DNA from: Hyperoodon ampullatus | Taxonomy: Eukaryota; Chordata; Mammalia; Artiodactyla; Ziphiidae | Assembly: GCA_949752795.1 (NCBI GenBank) | Contig: CATKHW010000281.1 | Location: 1,364,001-1,428,000, forward strand | Length of the DNA stretch: 64,000 nt | Reading direction: 5' to 3' | Shown here: positions 50,326-62,480 of the stretch, one piece after another | Layout of the letters: every line of letters starts with the position of its first letter | Position numbering within the stretch: the first letter of the stretch is position 1 | Notes under the pieces: generated by a model | Seen by the model: only the letters and a program-made list of their open reading frames with translations | Database searches by the model: none | What the model was told of the DNA's origin: nothing | Translations under genes and position numbers: made by a program

Positions 50326-52064
50326 ATAAGATATCACTTATGAAGATCCTGTAAACATGGCTACACTTGAACTGAGTTAGGAAAGAGAACAGTGTCTCAC
50401 ATTTAGAAAACACTCTTATGCCTGCTTAAGGGGGAAGGAGAGGTGGGGTGATGCATAAAACCAGAGTTTGATATAAGCACAGGTACCGTTCCAAAAACCA
50501 ACTATGGAATAGACAAGACCTACACCTTCCTCAGTGAAAGGGACTCAAAACCCCATATTTCCCGCAGAGGAATATATCTGACTAGTAAGAATCTTAAAAC
50601 CTATGTATTGATATGTCTCCGTAAGGGAATCAAGTGTGTCCTGACTGGCATAAAAATGGCAGCGAGAATCAGCTCAAACCCACTATAAAAAGGAATTTCA
50701 AAAACAAAACAAAAAAACTGGGAAATTCTTTACAATTCCTTCAGGGTCTCTGATGATACCTGGAATGACCCTATCTACAACGACAGCTGAATGTGGCATA
50801 AGGCTGGACACTTGGGACTGAGAGGATTGGTGAGATTTGGTGAGCAAATGCAGACCCTTTAAAACAATAATGCATGGCACCCATTCCATGGTTCCCAACT
50901 CTCCAGGTTGAAGGGAATATTACTACAGTTATAACATGTACGGGAAACCTAGAGAACGGACACACTGTGAATACGAAAGGTTTCTAAATCTCAACGAATA
51001 GTCCCTCTCCTGGTGCTCCGGTTTGACTTTCCATCTGCTTTACTATCAATCTCCCAACTTGGAGAGACAGCCCCTTTAACCTCCTGGTTGGGACACGTTT
51101 CCAATTTGGCAGAGGATGAAAGGGAAGAGGGAGAACCAATGAGAGAGTAGCTGTTAGGCATTTGGACGGGCACATATCACTCTCACTTCCCGGCAGGAAG
51201 AAGAATTAACCAAAGTCTCAGCCACCCACCGGGAACCAGTATAGGTCCTGAACCAAAATTTTGGACTTGCGGTCAGCTCACCAAAAACGAGTTGAAAAAT
51301 GTACCTCAGGGGCACAGCAATTCACAAACTGGCCGAGTAATAAAGGACAACTATCGTCCAAAAATCTGTTGAGGGAAGGCAACGAGGCGGACTTGAAAGC
51401 GAGGCAGAATAGCAGGAAACAGATTTCAAGAGGTACGTTGGAATCACCTTTAAAGCACAGGAAGAGGGGCACAACTTCGACAATGATGCACTTGGCCAAA
51501 AAGGGCGTATGCGTTTTCTCCTGAATATATTCAGGAGAAAACGCATACGCCCTTTTTGGCCAAGCAAGCAAGCGGGCAATGCAAATCTGCACTACAAAGA
51601 AGTATCACTTCCCACCGGTCAAAAGGGATATCCACAAAATGTGTAAAAACCAGAAAGGCAAGACAGGCCCTGGAGAACAGGCAGCCTTGTTATGCTGATG
51701 GGCGGGATGTAAATTGCCAACTGCCTCTCTGGAGGAGGGCATTGTGTTCCCTAAAACAAGTAAACAACAGAGCTACAGAGCCAAAGGCACTTCCGGTCTA
51801 GGGAATATTCCTTGGGAAAACTGAAAATCAATAAGACAGAGCCACCCCAAAATTTAGGGCTGCACTGATTACTAGGAGCTCAACTTGGGTACAGCTTAAA
51901 TATCCCAGGAAATATAAAAATGGTTCAAAATATTGTGGTACATATGTACGATGGAATATCCCTCAGCCATGAAATCAATGTCATAAGACCAGTAGCAGCA
52001 AAACGGGTGGATTCAGGTACGATGATTCTAAGTGAAATAAGTCACACAGAAAGAGAAACTTATC
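50326..52064 (+). repeat. Long-satellite monomer U28, type D4
   Basis: Copy of U17 at +19,122 bp. Perfect palindrome at 51491-51564. Confidence 0.9.
51491..51564. repeat. Perfect 74-bp palindrome (U28)
   Basis: All 37 base pairs match; type D monomer. Confidence 0.95.
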
Positions 52065-53803
52065 ATAAGATATCACTTATGAAGATCCTGTAAACATGGC
52101 TACACTTGAACTGAGTTAGGAAAGAGAACAGTGTCTCACATTTAGAAAACACTCTTATGCCTGCTTAAGGGGGAAGGAGAGGTGGGGTGATGCATAAAAC
52201 CAGAGTTTGATATAAGCACAGGTACCGTTCCAAAAACCAACCATGGAATAGACAAGACCTACAACTTCCTCAGTGAAAGGGACTCAAAACCCCATATTTC
52301 CCGCAGGGGAATATATCTGACTAGTAAGAATCTTAAAACCTATGTATTGATATGTCTCCGTAAGGGAATCAAGTGTGTCTAGACTGGCATAAACATGGCA
52401 GCGAGAATCACCTCAAACCCAGTATAAAAAGGAATTTCAAAAACAAAACAAAAAAACTGGGAAATTCTTTATAATTCCTTCAGGGTCTCTGATGAAACCT
52501 GGAATGACGCTATTTACAACGACAGCTGGATGTGGCATAAGGCTGGTAACTTGGGACTCAGAGGACTGGTGAGATTGGGTGAGCAAATGCAGACCCTTTA
52601 AAGCAATAATGCATGGCACCCATTCCATGGGTCCCAACTCTCCATGTTGAAGGGAATATTACTACAGTTATAACATGTACCGGAAACCTAGAGAACGGAC
52701 ACACTGTGAATACGAAAGGTTTCTAAAACTCAACGAATAATCCCTCTCCTGGTGCTCCGGTTTGACTTTCCATCTGCTTTACTCTCAATCTCCCAAATTG
52801 GAGAGACAGCCCCTTTAACCTCCTGGTTCGCACAGGTTTCCAATTTGGCAGAGGATGAAAGGGAAGAGGGAGAACCAATGAGAGAGTAGCTGTTAGGCAT
52901 TTGGACGGGCACATATCACTCTAACTTCCCAGCAGGAAGAAGAATTAACCAAAGACTCAGCAACCCACTGGGAACCAGTATAGGTCCTGAACCAAAATTT
53001 TGGCCTTGCGGTCAGCTCACCAAAAACGAGTTGAAAAATGGAGCTCAGGGGCACAGCAATTCACAAACTGGCCGAGTAATAAAGGACAACTATCGTCTAA
53101 AAATCTGTTGAGGGAAGGCAACGAGGCAGACTTGAAAGCGAGGCAGAATAGCAGGAAACAGATTTCAAGAGGTACGTTGGAATCGCCTTTAAAGCACAGG
53201 AAGAGGGGCACAACTTCGACAATGATGCACTTGGCCAAAAAGGGCGTATGCGTTTTCTCCTGAATATATTCAGGAGAAAACGCATACGCCCTTTATGGCC
53301 AAGCAAGCAAGCGGGCAATGCTAATCTGCACTACAAAGTAGTATCACTTCCCACCGGTCAAAAGGGACATCCACAAAATGTGTAAAAACCAGAAAGGCAA
53401 GACAGGCCCTGGAGAACAGGGAGCCTTGTTATGCTGATGGGCGGGATGTAAATTGCCAACTGCCCCTCTGGAGGAGTGCATTGTGTTCCCTAATACAAGT
53501 AAACAACAGAGCTACAGAGCCAAGGGCACTTCCAGTCTAGGGAATAGTCCTTGGGAAAACTGAAAATCAATAAGACAGAGCCACCCCAAAACTTAGGGCT
53601 ACACTGCTTACAAGGACCTCAACTTGGGTACACCTTAAATATCCCAGGAAATATAAAAATGGTTCAAAAAATTGTGGTACTTACGTACGATGGAATATCC
53701 CTCAGCCATGAAATCAATGTCATAAGACCAGTAGCAGCAAAATGGGTGGATTCAGGTACGATGATTCTAAGTGAAACAAGTCACACAGAAAAAGAAACTT
53801 ATC
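52065..53803 (+). repeat. Long-satellite monomer U29, type E7
   Basis: Copy of U18 at +19,122 bp, sharing GGCTGGTAACTTGG and CTAATACAAGTAAAC. Confidence 0.9.
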
Positions 53804-55541
53804 ACAAGATATCACTTATGAAGATCCTGTAAACATGGCTACACTTGAACTGAGTTAGGAAAAAGAACAGTGTCTCACATTTAGAAAACACTCTTATGCC
53901 TGCTTAAGGGGGAAGGAGAGGTGGGGTGATGCATAAAACCAGAGTTTGATATAAGCACAGGTACCGTTCCAAAAACCAACTATGGAATAGACAAGACCTA
54001 CACCTTCCTCAGTGAAAGGGACTCAAAACCCCATATTTCCCGCAGAAGAATATATCTGACTAGTAAGAATCTTAAAACCTATGGATTGATATGTCTCCGT
54101 AGGGAATCAAGTGTGTCTAGACTGGCATAAACATGGCAGCGAGAATCAGCTCAAACCCACTACAAAAAGGAATTTCAAAAACAAAACAAAAAAACTGGGA
54201 AATTCTTTACAATTCCTTCAGGGTCTCTGATGAAACCTGGAATGACCCTATTTACAACGACAGCTGGATGTGGCATAAGGCTGGACACTTGGGACTGAGA
54301 GGATTGGTGAGATTGGGTGAGCAAATGCAGACCCTTTAAAGCAATAATGCATGGCACCCGTTCCATGGGTCCCAACTCTCCAGGTTGAAGGGAATATTAC
54401 TACAGTTATAACATGTACCGGAATCCTAGAGAACGGACACACTGTGAATACGAAAGGTTTCTAAAACTCAACGAATAGTCCCTCTCCTGGTGCTCCAGTT
54501 TGACTTTCCATCTGCTTTACTATCAACCTCCCAACTTGGAGAGACAGCCCCTTTAACCTCCTGGTTCACACAGGTTGCCAATTTGGCAGAGGGTGAAAGG
54601 GAAGAGGGAGAACCAATGAGAGATTAGCTGTTAGGCATTTGGACGGGCATATATCACTGTAATTTCCCGGCATAAAGAAGAATTAACCAAAGTCTCAGCC
54701 ACCCACCGGGAACCAGTATAGGTCCTGAACCAAAATTTTGGACTTGCGGTCAGCTCACCGAAAACGAGTTGAAAAATGTACCTCAGGGGCACAGCAATTC
54801 ACAAACTGGCCGAGTAATAAAGGACAACTATCGTCCAAAAATCTGTTGAGGGAAGGCAACGAGGCGGACCTGAAAGCGAGGCAGAATAGCAGGAAACAGA
54901 TTTCAAGAGGTACGTTGGAATCGCCTTTAAAGCACAGGAAGAGGGGCACAACTTCGACAATGATGCACTTGGCCAAAAAGGGCGTATGCGTTTTCTCCTG
55001 AATATATTCAGGAGAAAACGCATACGCCCTTTTTGGCCAAGCAAGCAAGCGGGCAATGCAAATCTGCACTACAAAGAAGTATCACTTCCCACCGGTCAAA
55101 AGGGACATCCACAAAATGTGTAAAAACCAGAAAGGCAAGACAGGCCCTGGAGAACAGGGAGCCTTGTTATGCTGATGGGCGGGATGTAAATTGCCAACTG
55201 CCTCTCTGGAGGAGTGCATTGTGTTCCCTAATACAAGTAAACAACAGAGCTACAGAGCCAAGGGCACTTCCAGTCTAGGGAATATACCTTGGGAAAACTG
55301 AAAATCAATAAGACAGAGCCACCCCAAAATTTAGGGCTGAACTCCTTACAAGGACCTCAACTTGGGTACACCTTAAATATCCCAGGAAATATAAAAATGG
55401 TTCAAAAAATTGTGGTATTTACATACGATGGAATATCCCTCAGCCATGAAATCAATGTCATAAGACCAGTAGCAGCAAAATGGGTAGATTCAGGTACGAT
55501 GATTCTAAGTGAAATAAGTCACAGAGAAAAAGAAACTTATC
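53804..55541 (+). repeat. Long-satellite monomer U30, type G2
   Basis: Matches U19 up to the palindrome and then differs: here the palindrome is perfect (54968-55041) and the right side is not B-like. This is the unbroken form of type G. Confidence 0.9.
54968..55041. repeat. Perfect 74-bp palindrome (U30)
   Basis: All 37 base pairs match. The sister monomer U19 switches to a B-type imperfect palindrome at this point. Confidence 0.95.
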
Positions 55542-57280
55542 ATAAGATATCACGTATGAAGATCCTGTAAACATGGCTACACATGAACTGAGTTAGGAAA
55601 GAGAACTGTGTCTCACATTTAGAAAACACTCTTATGCCTGCTTAAGGGGGAAGGAGATGTGGGGTGATGCATAAAACCAGAGTTTGATATAAGCACAGGT
55701 ACCGTTCCAAAAACCAACTATGGAATAGACAAGACCTACACCTTCCTCAGTGAAAGGGACTCAAAACCCCATATTTCCCGCAGAGGAATATATCTGACTA
55801 GTAAGAATCTTAAAACCTATGTATTGATATGTCTCCGTAAGGGAATCAAGTGTGTCTAGACTGGCATAAACATGGCAGCGAGAATCAGCTCAAACCCACT
55901 ATAAAAAGGAATTTCAAAAACAAAACAAAAAAACTGGGGAATTCTTGACAATTCCTTCTGGGTCTCTGATGAAACCTGGAATGACCCTATTTACAACGAC
56001 AGCTGGATGTGGCATAAGGCTGGACACTTGGGAATCAGAGGATTGGTGAGATTGGGTGAGCAAATGCAGACCCTTTAAAGCAATAATGCATGGCACCCAT
56101 TCCATGGGTCCCAACTCTCCAGGTTGAAGGGAATATTACTACAGTTATAACATGTACCGGAACCCTAGAGAATGGACACACTGTGAATACGAAAGGTTTC
56201 TAAAACTCAACGAATAGTCCCTCTCCTGGTGCTCCGGTTTGACTTTCCATCTGCTTTACTATCAACCTCCCAACATGGAGAGACAGCCCCTTTAACCTCC
56301 TGGTTCGCACAGGTTGCCAATTTGGCAGAGGATGAAAGGGAAGAGGGAGAACCAATGAGAGAGTAGCTGTTAGGCATTTGGATGGGCATATATCACTGTA
56401 ATATCCCGGCAGGAAGAAGAATTAACCAAAGTCTCAGCAACCCACCGGGAACCAGTATAGGTCCTGAACCAAAATTTTGGACTTGCGGTCAGCTCACCGA
56501 AAACGAGTTGAAAAATGGAGCTCAGGGGCACAGCAATTCACAAACTGGCCGAGTAATAAAGGACAACTATCGTCCAAAAATCTGTTAAGGGAAGGCAACG
56601 AGGCGCACTTGAAAGCGAGGCAGAATAGCAGGAAACAGATTTCAAGAGGTACGTTGGAATCGCCTTTAAAGCACAGGAAGAGGGGCACAACTTCGACAAT
56701 GATGCACTTGGCCAAAAAGGGCGTATGCGTTTTCTCCTGAATATATTCAGGAGAAAACGCATACGCCCTTTTTGGCCAAGCAAGCAAGCGGGCAATGCAA
56801 ATCTGCACTAAAAAGAAGTATCACTTCCCACCGGTCAAAAGGGACATCAACAAAATGTGTAAAAACCAGAAAGGCAAGACAGGCCCTGGAGAACAGGGAG
56901 CCTTGTAATGCTGATGGGCGGGATGTAAATTGCCAACTGCCTCTCTGGAGGAGTGCATTGTGTTCCCTAAAACAAGTACAGGACAGAGCTACAGAGTCAA
57001 GGGCACTTCCAGTCTAGGGAATATACCTTGGGAAAACTGAAAATCAATAAGACAGAGCCACCCCAAAATTTAGGGCTGCACTGCTTACAAGGACCTCAAC
57101 TTGGGTACACCTTAAATATCCCAGGAAATATAAAAATGGTTCAAAACATTGTGGTACTTACGTACGATGGAATATCCCTCAGCCATTAAATCAATGTCAT
57201 AAGACCAGTAGCAGCAAAATGGGTAGATTCAGGTACGATGATTCTAAGTGAAATAAGTCACACAGAAAAAGAAACTTATC
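55542..57280 (+). repeat. Long-satellite monomer U31, type H
   Basis: Individually variable copy (ATCACGTATGAAG, GGCTACACATGAAC, GGGGAATTCTTGAC, GAGGCGCACTTG). Perfect palindrome at 56707-56780. Confidence 0.9.
56707..56780. repeat. Perfect 74-bp palindrome (U31)
   Basis: All 37 base pairs match. U32 and U34 carry the same element with one mismatch each. Confidence 0.95.
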
Positions 57281-59005
57281 ATAAGATATCACTTATGAAG
57301 ATCCTGTAAACATGGCTACACTTGAACTGAGTTAGGAAAGAGAACAGTGTCTCACATTTAGAAAACACTCTTATGCCTGCTTAAGGGGGAAGGAGAGGTG
57401 GGGTGATGCATAAAACCAGAGTTTGATATAAGCACAGGTACCGTTCCAAAAACCAACTATGGAATAGACAAGACCTACACCTTCCTCAGTGAAAGGGACT
57501 CAAAACCCCATATTTCCCGCAGAGGAATATATCTGACTAGTAAGAATCTTAAAACCTATGTATTGATATGTCTCCGTAAGGGAATCAAGTGTGTCTACAC
57601 TGGCATAAACATGGCAGCGAGAATCAGCTCAAACCCACTATAAAAAGGAATTTCAAAAACAAAACAAAAAAACTGGGAAATTCTTTACAATTCCTTCAGG
57701 GTCTCTGATGAAACCTGGAATGACCCTATCTACAACGACAGCTGGATGTGGCATAAGGCTGGACACTTGGGACTGAGAGGATTGGTGAGATTTGGTGAGC
57801 AAATGCAGACCCTTTAAAGCAATAATGCATGGCAGCCATTCCATGGGTCCCAACTCTCCAGGTTGAAGGGAATATTACTACAGTTATAACATGTACGGGA
57901 AACCTAGAGAACGGACACACTGTGAATACGAAAAGTTTCTAAAACTCAACGAATAGTCCCTCTCCTGGTGCTCCGGTTTGACTTTCCATCTGCTTTACTA
58001 TCAATCTCCCAACTTGGAGAGACAGCCCCTTTAACCTCCTGGTTCGCACAGGTTTCCAATTTGGCAGAGGATGAAAGGGAAGAGGGAGTACCAATGAGAG
58101 AGTAGCTGTTAGGCATTTGGACGGGCACATATCACTCTAACTTCCCGGCAGGAAGAAGAATTAACCAAAGTCTCAGCCACCCACCGGGAACCAGTATAGG
58201 TCCTGAACCAAAATTTTGGACTTGCGGTCAGCTCACCAAAAACGAGTTGAAACATGGAGCTCAGGGGCACAGCAATTCACAAACTGGCCGAGTAATAAAG
58301 GACAACTATCGTCCAAAAATCTGTTGAGGGAAGGCAACGAGGCGGACTTGAAAGCGAGGCAGAATAGCAGGAAACAGATTTCAAGAGGTACGTTGGAATC
58401 GCCTTTAAAGCACAGGAAGAGGGGCACAACTTCGACAATGATGCACTTGGCCAAAAAGGGCGTATGCGTTTTCTCCTGAATATATTTAGGAGAAAACGCA
58501 TACGCCCTTTTTGGCCAAGCAAGTAAGCGGGCAATGCAAATCTGCAATACAAAGAAGTATCACTTCCCACCGCTCAAAAGGGACATCCACAAAATGTGTA
58601 AACACCAGAAAGGCAAGACAGGCCCTGGAGAACAGGGAGCCTTGTTATGCTGATGGGCGGGATGTAAATTGCCAACTGCCTCTCTGGAGGAGGGCATTAT
58701 GTTCCCTAAAACAAGTAAAGAACAGAGCTACAGAGCCAAGGGCACTTCCAGTCTAGGGAATATTCCTTGGGAAAACTGAAAATCAATAAGACAGAGCCAC
58801 CCCAAAATTTAGGGCTGCACTGATTACTAGGAGCTCAACTTGGGTACACCTTAAATATCCCAGGAAATATAAAAATGGTTCAAAATATTGTGGTACTTAC
58901 GTACGATGGAATATCCCTCAGCCATGAAATCAATGTCATAAGACCAGTAGCAGCAAAATGGGTAGATTCTAAGTGAAATAAGTCACAGAGAAAAAGAAAC
59001 TTATC
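57281..59005 (+). repeat. Long-satellite monomer U32, type I, 14-bp deletion
   Basis: 1,725 bp long. Fourteen bases are missing at 58965-58969, where the two GATTC copies flanking the segment have collapsed into one. The palindrome at 58446-58519 has one mismatch (ATATTTAGG). Confidence 0.9.
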
Positions 59006-60742
59006 ATAAGATATCACTTATGAAGATCCTGTAAACATGGCTACACTTGAACTGAGTTAGGAAAGAACTGTGTCTCACATTTAGAAAGCACTCTTATGCC
59101 TGCTTAAGGGGGTAGGAGAGGTGGGGTGATGCATAAACCCAGAGTTTGATATAAGCACAGGTACAGTTGCAAAAACCAACTATGGAATAGACAAGACCTA
59201 CACCTTCCTCAGTGAAAGGGACTCAAAACCCCATATTTCCCGCAGAGGAATATACCTGACTAGTAAGAATCTTAAAACCTATGTATTGATATGTCTCCGT
59301 AAGGGAATAAAGTTTGTCTAGACTGGCATAAACATGGAAGCGAGAATCAGCTCAAACCCACTATAAAAAGGAATTTCAAAAGCAAAACAAAAAAACTGGG
59401 AAATTCTTTACAATTCCTTCAGGGTCTCTGATGAAACCTGGAATGACCCTATTTATAACGACAGCTGGATGTGGCATAAGGCTGGAAACTTGGTACACAG
59501 AGGATTGGTGAGATTGGGTGAGAAAATGCAGACCCTTTAAAGCAATAATGCATGGCACCCATTCCATGGGTCCCAACTCTCCATGTTGAAGGGAATATTA
59601 GTACAGTTATAACATGTACGGGAAACCTACAGAACGGACACACTGTGAATACGAAAGGTTTCTAAAACTCAACGAATAGTCCCTCTCCTCGTGCTCTGGT
59701 TTGACTTTCCATCTTCTTTACTATCAACCTCCCAACTTGGAGAGACAGCCCCTTTAACCTCCTGGTTCGCACAGGTTGCCAATTTGGCAGAGGATGAAAG
59801 GGAAGAGGGAGAACCAATGAGAGAGTAGCTGTTAGGCATTTGGATGGACATATATCACTGTAATTTCCCGGCAGGAAGAAGAATTAACCAAAGTCTCAGC
59901 CACCCACCGGGAACCAGTATAGGTCCTGAACCAAAATTTTGGACTTGCGATCAGCTCACCAAAAACGAGTTGAAAAATGGAGCTCAGGGGCTCAGCAATT
60001 CACAAACTGGCCGAGTAATAAAGGACAACTATCGTCGAAAAATCTGTTGAGGGAAGGCAACGAGGCGGACTTGAAAGCGAGGCAGAATAGCAGGAAACAG
60101 ATTTCAAGAGGTACGTTGGAATCGCCTTTAAAGCACAGGAAGAGGGGCACAACTTCGACAATGATGCACTTGGCCAAAAAGGGTGTATGTGTTTTCTCCT
60201 GAATATATTCAGGAGAAAACGCATACGCCCTTTTTGGCCAAGCAAGCAAGCGGGGAATGCAAATCTGCACTACAAAGAAGTATCACATCCCACCGGTCAA
60301 AAGGGACATCCACAAAATGTGTAAAAACCAGAAAGGCAAGACAGGCCCTGGAGAACAGGGAGCCTTGTTATGCTGATGGGCGGGATGTAAATTGCCAACT
60401 GCCTCTCTGGAGGAGTGCATTGTGTTCCCTAAAACAAGTAAACAACAGAGCTACAGAGCCAAGGGCACTTCCAGTCTAGGGAATATACCTTGGGAAAACT
60501 GAAAATCAATAAGACAGAGCCACCCCAAAATTTAGGGCTGCACTGCTTACAAGGACCTCAACTTGGGTACACCTTAAATATCCCAGGAAATATAAAAATG
60601 GTTCAAAAAATTGTGGTACTTACATACGATGGAATATCTCTCAGCCATGAAATCCATGTCATAAGACCAGTAGCAGCAAAATGGGTAGATTCAGGTACGA
60701 TGATTCTAAGTGAAATAAGTCACAGAGAAAAAGAAACTTATC
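59006..60742 (+). repeat. Long-satellite monomer U33, type J
   Basis: Individually variable copy (GAAAGAACTGTG with 2 bp lost, AGGTACAGTTGC, TTGGTACACAGAGG, CTCCTCGTGCTCTGG). The left palindrome arm is changed (GGGTGTATGTG). Confidence 0.9.
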
Positions 60743-60771
60743 ATAAGATATCACTTATGAAGATCCTGTAA
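60490..60771 (+). pseudogene. L1 ORF2 C-terminal tail remnant (U33)
   Basis: A 93-codon frame with MGKLKINKTEPPQNLG, YDGISLSHEIHV, MILSEISHREK and a terminal stop. The same frame is open in 15 other units: 8375-8656, 10099-10380, 13580-13861, 15304-15585, 18784-19065, 20522-20803, 27474-27755, 29213-29494, 34429-34710, 36166-36447, 43118-43399, 46596-46877, 48335-48616, 53551-53832 and 55289-55570. In the rest it is interrupted, most often by TAG after AGCAAAA or by the CATAAACCAG deletion. Preservation is explained by array homogenisation, not by coding function. Confidence 0.75.
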
Positions 60772-62480
60772 ACATGGCTACACTTGAACTGAGTTAGGAA
60801 AGAGAACAGTGTCTCACATTTAGAAAACAATCTTATGCCTGCTTAAGGGGGAAGGAGAGGTGGGGTGATGCATAAAACCAGAGTTTGATATAAGCACAGG
60901 TACCGTTCCAAAAACCAACTATGGAATAGACAAGACCTACACCTTCCTCAGTGAAAGGGACTCAAAACCCCATATTTCCCACAGAGGAATATATCTGACT
61001 AGTAAGAATCTTAAAACCTATGTATTGATATGTCTCCGTAGGGAATCAAGTGTGTCTAGACTGGCATAAACATGGCAGCGAGAATCAGCTCAAACCCACT
61101 ACAAAAAGGAATTTCAAAAACAAAACAAAAAAACTGGGAAATTCTTTACAATTCCTTCAGGGTCTCTGATGAAACCTGGAATGACCCTATTTACAACGAC
61201 AGCTGGATGTGGCATAAGGCTGGACACTTGGGACTGAGAGGATTGGTGAGATTGGGTGAGCAAAGGCAGACCCTTTAAAGCAATAATGCATGGCACCCGT
61301 TCCATGGGTCCCAACTCTCCAGGTTGAAGGGAATATTACTACAGTTATAACATGTACCGGAATCCTAGAGAACGGACACACTGTGAATACGAAAGGTTTC
61401 TAAATCTCAACGAATAGTCCCTCTCCTGGTGCTCCAGTTTGACTTTCCATCTGCTTTACTATCAACCTCCCACCTTGGAGAGACAGCCCCTTTAACCTCC
61501 TGGTTCGCACAGGTTTCCAATTTGGCAGAGGATGAAAGAGAAGAGGGAGAACCAATGAGAGAGTAGCTGTTAGGCATTTGAACGGGCACATATCACTCTA
61601 ACTTCCCGGCAGGAAGAAGAATTAACCAAAGTCTCAGCCACCGACCGGGAACCAGTATAGGTCCTGAACCAAAATTTTGGACTTGCGGTCAGCTCACCAA
61701 AAATGAGTTGAAAAGTGGAGCTCAGGGGCACAGCAATTCACAAACTGGCTGAGTAATAAAGGACAACTATCGTCCAAAAATCTGTTGAGGGAAGGCAACG
61801 AGGCGGACTTGAAAGCGAGGCAGAATAGCAGGAAACAGATTTCAAGAGGTACATTGGAATCGCCTTTAAAGCACAGGAAGAGGGGCACAACTTCGACAAT
61901 GATGCACTTGGCCAAAAAGGGCGTATGCGTTTTCTCCTGAATATATTCAGGAGAAAACGCATACGCCCTTTTTGGCGAAGCAAGCAAGCGGGCAATGCAA
62001 ATCTGCACTACAAAGAAGTATCACTTCCCACCGGTCAAAAGGGACATCCACAAAATGTGTAAAAACCAGAAAGGCAAGACAGGCCCTGGAGAACAGGGAG
62101 CCTTGTTATGCTGATGGGCGGGATGTAAATTGCCAACTGCCTCTCTGGAGGAGTGCATTGTGTTCCCTAAAACAAGTAAACAACAGAGCTACAGAGCCAT
62201 GGACACTTCCAGTCTAGGGAATATTCCTTGGGAAAACTGAAAATCAATAAGACAGAGCCACCCCAAAATTTAGGGCTGCACTGCTTACAAGGACCTCAAC
62301 TTGGGTACACCATAAATATGCCAGGAAATATAAAAATGGTTCAATAATTTGTGGTACTTACGTACGATGGAATATCCCTCAGCCATGAAATCAATGTAAT
62401 AAGACCAGTAGCAGCAAAATGGGTTGATTCAGGTACGATGATTCTAAGTGAAATAAGTCACAGAGAAAAAGAAACTTATC
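60743..62480 (+). repeat. Long-satellite monomer U34, type K
   Basis: Shares CTCCGTAGGGAATC and CCGGAATCCTAG with type G. The palindrome has one mismatch at the outer right arm (TTTTTGGCGAAG). Confidence 0.9.

Larger units (their letters stand above)
35860..54981 (+). repeat. 19,122-bp block, second copy with extra dimer
   Basis: Second copy of the preceding block, longer by exactly one E-F dimer (3,478 bp). From E6 onward equivalents are offset by 19,122 bp instead of 15,644 (28662/47784, 30401/49523, 32139/51261, 33878/53000, 35616/54738). It ends at the palindrome of U30, where similarity to the junction monomer U19 stops. Confidence 0.87.
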
